Positions 5,249 to 10,406 of a DNA stretch of 10,406 bases are shown one piece after another. Origin of the DNA: Flavobacterium sp. (GTDB taxonomy: Bacteria; Bacteroidota; Bacteroidia; Flavobacteriales; Flavobacteriaceae). Every line of letters starts with the position of its first letter. Within the stretch, counting starts at the first letter, position 1. The notes beneath the pieces are model-generated. The model saw only the letters and a program-made list of their open reading frames with translations. It did no database searches and had not been told where the DNA came from. Location: assembly GCA_030151565.1 (NCBI GenBank), contig JASLDM010000137.1:1-10406 (forward strand). Direction: 5' to 3'. Position numbers and translations under genes: made by a program.

Positions 5249-7501
5249 TTAAAAAAGCGTATAACGAACACCTAAAAATCCTCGAATCCCCTGCATTGGT
5301 GTATAGCTATAATCATTGGGCTCGAAAATAACATCCGTACGTCCTGCTGGCGGATTCACTCCATTTCCTGGTTCTCCATACGGATCCCACCATCTAGCAA
5401 TCACGTCACCTTTAGGCAGGGTGTTAAAAATATTTTTAGCTCCTCCATAAATTTCTAAACCATTATCAAACGTTTTGGTAACTTGAACATTAGCCAACAT
5501 TGTCCACGGAGAATATTCTGGTCGATAATCATCTTCCACCCTTGGCAAGCGCATCGGCCCCTTCCAATCTCCAGTAAGATCTGCTGTAAATCCATGACCA
5601 AAATCATAACTAGCCAACACTGTACCCGACCATTTAGGAGCGTGATACAAATCATTTCGTTTGCCTTCTTCTTTGCGATATACCTCCATAAAAGTTCCCC
5701 CAAACATCAAGCGCAATGGAAAATCAAAAGAAGCTTCTACATTCAATGAAACCCCTTGAGAAATAGCATGCCCATCTAAATTATCATAGATTATCTTCGT
5801 TTGATCGGTATCGGTATCTGCATCAATTTTATTGGTGAAATAAGTATAAAAACCAGTGATATCGAAATTAAATGCTCCGAAATTTGTAGGCACTTTCCAC
5901 ACATAATTTAAATTGGCATTATACGATTTCTCTGGATCTAATGCGTCGCCGAAAACAACTTCTCTAGCGCCCGTTAAAGCACGATGATCTTCTGTAAACA
6001 CATTTACCACACGGAAACCTGTACCTAAACTAGCGCGCAAAGCATGATGAGGCGAAGGAGTGAATTTGTATGCTAAACGCGGAGAATGTATGCCCTTATG
6101 CGTTTGATCATAATCAAATCGGTAGCCCATCAAAAGCTTGTGTTGTGTATTTAAAGTCCATTCATCTTGAATAAAGATACCCGGAATCGGCGTTTTCATC
6201 GGATCATTCGCAATAAATCCTGTATCGTCATAAATACCCGTTCCACGTGTATCGTCATCGTAATAGGTGTACTTAAACGAGGTACCAACCAAGAAGCTGT
6301 GATTTCTGATTTCTTTATCCCAATAGGCTTGTCCAAAAAGCACTTGCTGTTTTGCTTGATACGATTCTACTCCATAAAAAGAATTTTGCTGATGCCAATT
6401 ATAGGAGAATTGCGTGTAAATTTTTTCTGTAGTCGGTAATTGATACATTCCAATAGCCTCAAAACGATTGGTAAAAATACTTTCTGCATAAACCTCTTCT
6501 CCCCCGCGATGTTGCTGTTTATTCCAATCGGTTTCTCCACCCCAGCGATCTTCATATACATAGCGCAATGCCAAACTTGCTATGCGGTCATCTGGGCGAT
6601 CCAAAGTCCATTTATTGAATAGTGAAACGCGATCTTGCAAGGTTACGTCTGTAAATCCATCCTTATTTTTATCCTTTCGCTCACCATACTTAAAATAATT
6701 TATTCCCAACAAACTATTTGCTTTATCGCCTATTTTAAATTTAGTCGCTACATCTATATTGGTCTCCAACCAAGAAGTGGTAAAAGCATCAAAAGCCAAA
6801 CTCGCTGCCTTTTTAGGATCTTTGGTAATTACATTAATAATACCGCCCATTGCCTCTGTGCCATAGAGTGAAGAAGCAGGTCCTTTAACAACTTCTACAC
6901 GCTCAATCATACTCGTAGGAATCCCACTCAATCCATAAACCGAAGCTAGGGAAGATACGATTGGCATCCCATCAATTAAAATCATCGTATACGGCCCTTC
7001 CATTCCATTGATGTGAATATCTCCAGTATTACAAACATTACAATTTAATTGGGGTTGCACACCATTTATCATCTGCACAGCATCAAACAAATTAGGTGTG
7101 GGATTTTTTTGAAAGAATTTCGGAGTATAAATCTCAACAGGTACTGCCGATTCTGATTTTAATACTGGCTTTAAAGTTCCAGAAATTACAATCTCATCTA
7201 AAGAGTCATCTTCTTTTAAATTAAAATCAATCAGAAGATCTTTATCTGCCACGACTTCGATTCTCTTTTTAATTAAAGCGAAACCTACAAATTCAGCTTG
7301 AATTGTGTATTTACCAGGCTTCACATTTTCAATAAGATAGTTCCCTTCTTCATCAGCACTTGTACCAATAGTAGTTCCTTCAATAATTACCGTGGCATAC
7401 GGCAGCTTTTTTCCTTTGCCCTTGATAGAGCCTTGTATATTCTGAGCTTGAATTCCATACGTCAGTAAGAAAGCAAACAAGAAAGCAATTAGATTACGCA
7501 T
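5249..7501 (-). CDS. TonB-dependent outer-membrane receptor, probably for a metal or metal chelate
   Basis: The 750-residue protein has a signal peptide (about 1-19, cleavage near AQ|NIQG). An N-terminal carboxypeptidase-regulatory-like domain (about 22-97, with YATVIIEGT, ADEEGNY and GKYTI) leads to a TonB-box-like segment, DEIVISGT (102-109). The plug domain (about 118-228) contains the hallmarks IDGMP, RVEVVKGPASSLYG and GGIINVITK. A 22-strand-type beta-barrel ends in the aromatic terminal strand GVRYTLF. Length and order are normal for a Bacteroidetes receptor; no SusD partner is adjacent. The plug carries Cys154 and Cys157 in LNCNVCNTGD. The substrate is not identifiable from sequence. 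A divergent DtxR-family repressor and the overlapping inverted repeat favour regulated uptake of iron, manganese or another metal. It forms an operon with the thioredoxin-like gene 9 nt downstream. It appears intact, with no frameshift. Confidence 0.93.
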   Translation of the reverse strand: MRNLIAFLFAFLLTYGIQAQNIQGSIKGKGKKLPYATVIIEGTTIGTSADEEGNYLIENVKPGKYTIQAEFVGFALIKKRIEVVADKDLLIDFNLKEDDSLDEIVISGTLKPVLKSESAVPVEIYTPKFFQKNPTPNLFDAVQMINGVQPQLNCNVCNTGDIHINGMEGPYTMILIDGMPIVSSLASVYGLSGIPTSMIERVEVVKGPASSLYGTEAMGGIINVITKDPKKAASLAFDAFTTSWLETNIDVATKFKIGDKANSLLGINYFKYGERKDKNKDGFTDVTLQDRVSLFNKWTLDRPDDRIASLALRYVYEDRWGGETDWNKQQHRGGEEVYAESIFTNRFEAIGMYQLPTTEKIYTQFSYNWHQQNSFYGVESYQAKQQVLFGQAYWDKEIRNHSFLVGTSFKYTYYDDDTRGTGIYDDTGFIANDPMKTPIPGIFIQDEWTLNTQHKLLMGYRFDYDQTHKGIHSPRLAYKFTPSPHHALRASLGTGFRVVNVFTEDHRALTGAREVVFGDALDPEKSYNANLNYVWKVPTNFGAFNFDITGFYTYFTNKIDADTDTDQTKIIYDNLDGHAISQGVSLNVEASFDFPLRLMFGGTFMEVYRKEEGKRNDLYHAPKWSGTVLASYDFGHGFTADLTGDWKGPMRLPRVEDDYRPEYSPWTMLANVQVTKTFDNGLEIYGGAKNIFNTLPKGDVIARWWDPYGEPGNGVNPPAGRTDVIFEPNDYSYTPMQGIRGFLGVRYTLF

Positions 7502-7532
7502 AACAAAATATTTTTGTTTGTTTTAAATTAAT

Positions 7533-7548
7533 TTTAGGCAAATCTAAA
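7533..7548. promoter_or_regulatory. Candidate DtxR/MntR operator (TTTAG-N6-CTAAA)
   Basis: The inverted repeat TTTAGGCAAATCTAAA (5-bp arms, 6-bp spacer) lies between the divergent receptor and regulator genes. The TTAGG-like half-site recalls known operators of DtxR-family repressors, whose consensus is built on TTAGG...CCTAA. The right half departs from it by one base (TCTAA instead of CCTAA). The site fully contains the receptor's -7 promoter element, so binding would block that promoter. The assignment is inferred from position and resemblance. Confidence 0.45.
7539..7546 (-). promoter_or_regulatory. -7 promoter element (TAGATTTG) of the TonB receptor operon
   Basis: The minus strand reads TAGATTTG, a full match to TAnnTTTG. 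It predicts transcription from about 7532 and a leader of about 30 nt before the ATG at 7501. The element sits entirely inside the candidate DtxR operator. No clear -33 TTTG is seen at the normal spacing, as often occurs at regulated promoters. Confidence 0.5.
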
Positions 7549-7574
7549 TATTATTTATTTAATAAAAAAGAATG

Positions 7575-7582
7575 TAACTTTG
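7575..7582 (+). promoter_or_regulatory. -7 promoter element (TAACTTTG) of the DtxR-family regulator gene
   Basis: The plus strand reads TAACTTTG, a full match to TAnnTTTG, 24 nt before the ATG at 7607. Transcription would begin near 7589, leaving a short A-rich leader with a GAAAAAG stretch before the start. The in-frame TTG at 7580 lies within this element and so cannot be the translation start. The candidate operator is centred about 38 nt upstream of the element, so the regulator may affect its own gene less directly than the receptor operon. Confidence 0.55.
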
Positions 7583-7606
7583 TATTTCATAATAAAAGAA
7601 AAAGTC

Positions 7607-8263
7607 ATGCTAACCTATTCCGAAGAGAACTACCTAAAAACGATTTTTCATTTATCGTTAAATCAAAAAAAAGGGGTTACTACAAATGCAATTGCGGCTA
7701 AGATTGAAACCAAAGCCTCTTCAGTTACAGATATGATTAAGAAGTTAGATGACAAGAAGTTAGTGGAATACCAAAAATACCAAGGTGTTAAGCTAACCGA
7801 AGAAGGGTTGTTAGCAGCAAAAATGATAGTAAGAAAACACCGCTTATGGGAAGTTTTCTTAGTAGAAAAACTAGGCTTTTCTTGGGATGAAGTACATGAC
7901 GTGGCTGAAGAACTTGAACATATCAAGTCAGAAAAGTTAATCAATAAATTAGATGCCTATCTGGAATATCCTACAGAGGATCCGCATGGAGATCCAATTC
8001 CCAACGCCAAAGGTGAGATCAAGAATGTTGAGAAACAATTACTGTCTGATCTAAAACCGAACAAACCAAGCATCTGTGTAGGAGTTAAGGATTCCTCAAC
8101 CGATTTCTTACAATATTTAGACAAACAAAAAATTGCCTTAGGTAGTAAAATAGAAATTTTAGACATTGAAACCTTTGATCAATCTTATACCATTGCAGTT
8201 GATGATCACGAAATGACGATTTCTAAAAAAATTGCCAGCAATCTGTTTGTGAAAATAAAATAA
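7607..8263 (+). CDS. DtxR/MntR-family metal-dependent transcriptional repressor
   Basis: The 218-residue protein has the three-domain DtxR layout. A winged helix-turn-helix occupies about residues 1-64, with TTNAIAAKIETKASSVTDMIKKL as the HTH. A metal-binding dimerisation domain covers about 65-130, and a C-terminal SH3/FeoA-like domain covers about 145-218. Aligned by eye to DtxR and MntR, metal-ligand positions His78, Glu82, His97, Glu101, Glu104 and His105 are all present. Glu101 takes the place of DtxR Cys102, as in MntR. At the N-terminal site MntR Asp8 is Asn8 here and MntR Glu11 is Lys11, so the co-repressor metal (Fe or Mn) cannot be settled. The HGDPIP segment after the dimer domain is typical of the long DtxR subfamily. 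The start was set at ATG 7607 because the longer frame begins at a TTG within the promoter. It is divergent from the TonB receptor operon, its probable target. Confidence 0.92.
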   Translation: MLTYSEENYLKTIFHLSLNQKKGVTTNAIAAKIETKASSVTDMIKKLDDKKLVEYQKYQGVKLTEEGLLAAKMIVRKHRLWEVFLVEKLGFSWDEVHDVAEELEHIKSEKLINKLDAYLEYPTEDPHGDPIPNAKGEIKNVEKQLLSDLKPNKPSICVGVKDSSTDFLQYLDKQKIALGSKIEILDIETFDQSYTIAVDDHEMTISKKIASNLFVKIK

Positions 8264-8293
8264 AAAAGCTTGTCCTTTAGGACAAGCTTTTTT
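8262..8293. terminator. Bidirectional Rho-independent terminator
   Basis: A 14-bp perfect inverted repeat (8262-8275 with 8280-8293, loop TTTA) has the core AGCTTGTCC and A/T flanks that give a T run on either strand. It overlaps the stop codon of the DtxR-family gene on the plus strand. It also lies 18 nt past the stop codon of the LVIVD lipoprotein gene on the minus strand, so it serves both convergent transcripts. Confidence 0.92.
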
Positions 8294-8311
8294 ATAACAA
8301 TAATTTCATTT

Positions 8312-9070
8312 CTAATAAACCATAGTACTTACCAACTCCAAATCGATAAAGCTAGCATCAGACCACTTGTATTGTGAAATCCTGTTTTCACCAAAAGCAA
8401 ACAAGGTTTCCTTGTAAATTACTACATCTTTAAAGGTATGCGGTACAGATTTCAAAAATCTAGTATCTTCAGGATTCGTAATATCAAATATTTTTAACTC
8501 ATCGTCGCAAACCACTAAATAATTACCATAGAGTGCCAATCCTCTGGGCATTACCAATTCCTTTGTTGCAATCTCAACGGGTTTTGAACGATTAGTTATA
8601 TCATAAATAAGTAAAGCATTTCTAGTATTGCCACAGAAACCATTTGAATGCAACGTCACATAAGCATGGGTAGCGTTCGCTACAACTGGATCACAAGCTC
8701 TAAAATGTTGTGCTTTAGAAAGCAATTTTGGATTTTCTGGAAAACTAATATCATAAATATACAAAGCATCCATAGACCCTACAAACAGATACGCTCCAAA
8801 AGAGAATAAGGTTTCAATGTTAAACCCTACAGATGTACCTCCAACCTTTGTTGGATTCGAAGTATTCACAATAGAGAATACATTTAAATATTGTTGATCT
8901 ACCGTATAAAGATAATCTCCTTTAAGGACGAAAGTAGCTAAAGAACCCCCTTTTCCGTCCAGGCTCTCGCTTCCGTTTGAATTTCCTGATGAACCATTAT
9001 CACTACTACACCCCAAACACAGTCCCAAAGCAATCACAATAGGAGCTACTATTTTTAAAATCTTTCTCAT
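8312..9070 (-). CDS. LVIVD-repeat lipoprotein (beta-propeller-like)
   Basis: The 252-residue protein starts at the ATG at 9070. It has a lipoprotein signal ending at Cys21 (CLGC), followed by a Ser/Gly/Asn-rich tether (22-43). About four LVIVD-type repeats follow, centred on LNVFSIVNTSNP (62-73), LYIYDISFPENP (103-114), LLIYDITNRSKP (153-164) and LKIFDITNPEDT (192-203). Between them are short strands such as NYLVVCDD, and a family-typical ACDPVV...AYVTL...FCGN stretch holds Cys126 and Cys146. Such repeats are thought to form a surface beta-propeller, and the molecular function is unknown. A longer frame begins at a TTG at 9094, inside the upstream gene, and would put seven polar residues before the signal peptide, so it is not used. 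The ATG lies 1 nt after the stop codon of the preceding gene, so the two are translationally coupled. It ends at the bidirectional terminator. Confidence 0.85.
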   Translation of the reverse strand: MRKILKIVAPIVIALGLCLGCSSDNGSSGNSNGSESLDGKGGSLATFVLKGDYLYTVDQQYLNVFSIVNTSNPTKVGGTSVGFNIETLFSFGAYLFVGSMDALYIYDISFPENPKLLSKAQHFRACDPVVANATHAYVTLHSNGFCGNTRNALLIYDITNRSKPVEIATKELVMPRGLALYGNYLVVCDDELKIFDITNPEDTRFLKSVPHTFKDVVIYKETLFAFGENRISQYKWSDASFIDLELVSTMVY

Positions 9071-9071
9071 C

Positions 9072-9581
9072 TTATTTAATCTTCCAATCAACAATTACAT
9101 GATTATCCCCAAGATAATTCATACCTCCACTTGGAGAAGTCATACTTGGGAATACGTTTTTAACTCGCTTTAATATCGAAATTTTCTTGGTTTCTACATC
9201 AAGTGTAAAAGCAACCAAATCGACAGCTTGATTAACATAAAACACATTACCACGAATAGCTAAATCTGTAGCTCCAGGTAAATTTAAAAAAGCGACTTCA
9301 ATAGGTTGTTCAGGTTGGCTATTATCATAAATATGAAAGCCCGTATTGTGATCTCCAATAAACATCCATTGCTCTTTCAAATAGATCTTCCCCGCACGAT
9401 CCATTGCTTGTTTAGGCAAAACCTTGATAGAACTTTCTAAATCTTCTCTTGTCATTACCACAGCCTCAAACGGATCTGTATAAAAATAATCGTCTTCACA
9501 ATCTCTAGTAAGACAACAAGAACTCATAAAAAACGAGAAAGACATTAGGCCTATTATGTTCAAAAATGATCGAAACTTCAT
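9072..9581 (-). CDS. LVIVD-type repeat lipoprotein, short partner
   Basis: The 169-residue protein starts at ATG 9581 and has a lipoprotein signal ending at Cys22 (MSSC). The mature part includes a Cys-rich start (CCLTRDC), then MTREDLESSIKVLP (43-56), which resembles the N-terminal segment seen in flavobacterial LVIVD proteins. One or two propeller-type repeats follow: WMFIGDHNTGFHIYDNSQPEQP (72-93) and ATDLAIRGNVFYVNQAVDLVAFTL (104-127). It is shorter than its partner. A longer open frame reaches an ATG at 9671, but that would place 30 extra residues before a good signal peptide. A weak promoter-like pair (TTGG at 9622-9625, TAAATTTA at 9596-9603, 18 nt apart) also lies inside that extension, again favouring 9581. 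It forms an operon with the downstream LVIVD gene, 1 nt apart. The likely location is the cell envelope, anchored by lipid; function is unknown. Confidence 0.8.
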   Translation of the reverse strand: MKFRSFLNIIGLMSFSFFMSSCCLTRDCEDDYFYTDPFEAVVMTREDLESSIKVLPKQAMDRAGKIYLKEQWMFIGDHNTGFHIYDNSQPEQPIEVAFLNLPGATDLAIRGNVFYVNQAVDLVAFTLDVETKKISILKRVKNVFPSMTSPSGGMNYLGDNHVIVDWKIK

Positions 9582-9755
9582 GAGAATATTTTTGATAAAT
9601 TTAAGTAAATAAATCAAATCACCAACATTATCATTGATTTTATAAACAATCATCAACAATAAAAATCGCACAACTAACTTTCAACACACAAAAATCAACT
9701 CGTACTTAATAATAAATCAATACATCGAAAACACAAATTCAAAATCTTTTACAAA

Positions 9756-9785
9756 AAAAGCTCCCTATAAACATAGAGAGCTTTT
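9756..9785 (-). terminator. Rho-independent terminator of the 9824-10369 gene
   Basis: A 13-bp stem (9756-9768 with 9773-9785, loop AAAC) has the core AGCTCTCTAT on the minus strand. One U-G wobble pairs there, where the plus strand would have a C-A mismatch, so it is built for minus-strand RNA. It continues into a seven-T run (9759 down to 9753). It lies 38 nt past the stop codon of the terminal lipoprotein gene and upstream of the LVIVD operon. Confidence 0.82.
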
Positions 9786-9823
9786 GGAAGTTTTTATCAA
9801 AAACTATTAAACAAACTTAACGC

Positions 9824-10369
9824 CTAGTCAACAGTAAAGCTTACTTTATTAGTAACCTGAGGAACCTCTAAAACATTTACGTTTATGGAAGCTTTAATTT
9901 GTTTCTGACTATATTTTATATCTGCAGTACCTCGTTTCACTTTGTAATATCCAGTTTCTCCTTTACAATAACAGAATCTGCCAAAAATCATTTTAACATC
10001 TTGAAGATTTATATGCTCTAGCATTAATCGTTGACGCTCTTTAGGAACCTCAAATACAATTTCTTCTCTATAAAATCCATCCATCAAAACATCATCCGTA
10101 TGTTTTTTATATGTATAAATAACTACATCCGTATTTTCTGAAGGCAAAAGCTCATAGAAAACCTCTCCTCTATTTCCATCTTCTACAGAAGCAACAGATA
10201 AAGAAACATTTGGAATTCGATCTACTTTACAACTCCCTTCAATTGGGCAATAAGAGTTTATTGAGAACTTAGAAGTCATTTCATTTGTTTTTGTTTCAGC
10301 TAAGGTATGTTTTACAGGAGTACACCCTAATATCAAAGCTGTTAAAGAAAGAAAAAGTATTTTTTTCAT
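9824..10369 (-). CDS. Lipoprotein of unknown function, conserved flavobacterial type
   Basis: The 181-residue protein begins MKKILFLSLTALILGC, a textbook lipoprotein signal with lipidation at Cys16. The mature domain has no repeat or enzyme motif that I recognise. It contains four further cysteines in two pairs, Cys41/Cys47 (CPIEGSC) and Cys133/Cys135 (FCYCKGETGYY), which could form disulfides or a small metal site. The strands around DVVIYTYKK (81-89), REEIVFEV (101-108) and INVNVLEVPQV (162-172) suggest a mostly beta fold. An upstream in-frame ATG at 10387 would add six residues. The 10369 start is preferred because it gives the cleaner signal, and because a TACTTTTA promoter-like element (10388-10395) would start transcription near 10381, downstream of that first ATG. 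The pattern is familiar from uncharacterised flavobacterial proteins, but I know of no assigned function. It has its own terminator. Confidence 0.75.
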   Translation of the reverse strand: MKKILFLSLTALILGCTPVKHTLAETKTNEMTSKFSINSYCPIEGSCKVDRIPNVSLSVASVEDGNRGEVFYELLPSENTDVVIYTYKKHTDDVLMDGFYREEIVFEVPKERQRLMLEHINLQDVKMIFGRFCYCKGETGYYKVKRGTADIKYSQKQIKASINVNVLEVPQVTNKVSFTVD

Positions 10370-10406
10370 TATATATTTATTTACCATTAAAAGTATTCAT
10401 CGTATT

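Noticed and set aside
7663..7944. Minus-strand open frame of 93 codons opposite the regulator gene.
   Set aside because: It is a shadow of the DtxR-family coding sequence, Ser/Phe-rich, with no promoter or homology.
1..10406. CRISPR arrays, tRNA or rRNA genes, insertion sequences, toxin-antitoxin or defence genes.
   Set aside because: None were seen by eye on either strand: no regularly spaced repeats, no transposase or nuclease domains, no cloverleaf-like stretches in the intergenic gaps.

Overview
The window looks like an ordinary chromosomal stretch from a member of the Bacteroidetes, most likely the class Flavobacteriia. The DNA is AT-rich. It encodes a TonB-dependent receptor with an N-terminal carboxypeptidase-regulatory-like domain, LVIVD-repeat lipoproteins, RlpA-type lipoproteins and several short conserved flavobacterial proteins. 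Several genes are preceded by the TAnnTTTG -7 element that the primary sigma factor of this phylum uses. I see no rRNA, tRNA, CRISPR array, insertion sequence, prophage or integrase.

Layout, left to right. A hairpin terminator (74-100) closes a large minus-strand membrane protein of the family annotated 'site-specific recombinase' (124-2199). Divergent from it is a CYTH-domain triphosphate tunnel enzyme (2284-2751), whose stop codon abuts that of a convergent minus-strand pair of RlpA-like double-psi beta-barrel proteins (2752-3159 and 3149-3628, overlapping by 11 nt). Next come three minus-strand units: a small four-helix cytochrome-b-like membrane protein (3722-4147), a YvbK-like GNAT acetyltransferase (4233-4697), and an operon of a TonB-dependent receptor followed by a periplasmic thioredoxin-fold protein (7501 down to 4790).

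A DtxR/MntR-family metal-dependent repressor (7607-8263) is divergent from the receptor. The 105-nt gap between them holds a TTTAG-N6-CTAAA inverted repeat lying on the receptor's own -7 element. This suggests a metal-responsive circuit in which the regulator shuts off an outer-membrane importer when metal is abundant. A bidirectional terminator (8262-8293) separates the regulator from a minus-strand pair of LVIVD-repeat lipoproteins (9072-9581, then 8312-9070, 1 nt apart). Last is a cysteine-containing lipoprotein of unknown function (9824-10369) with its own terminator (9756-9785).

The most interesting part is the DtxR regulator / TonB receptor / thioredoxin locus. The receptor plug carries a Cys-x-x-Cys pair and the next gene encodes an exported Cys-x-x-Cys thioredoxin-like protein. 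For several genes the longest open frame starts at a TTG that cannot be the true start because it lies inside a promoter element or another gene. The annotated starts were moved accordingly. The rest of the window looks like housekeeping and conserved-hypothetical content, and I do not see a clear new defence or mobile system.
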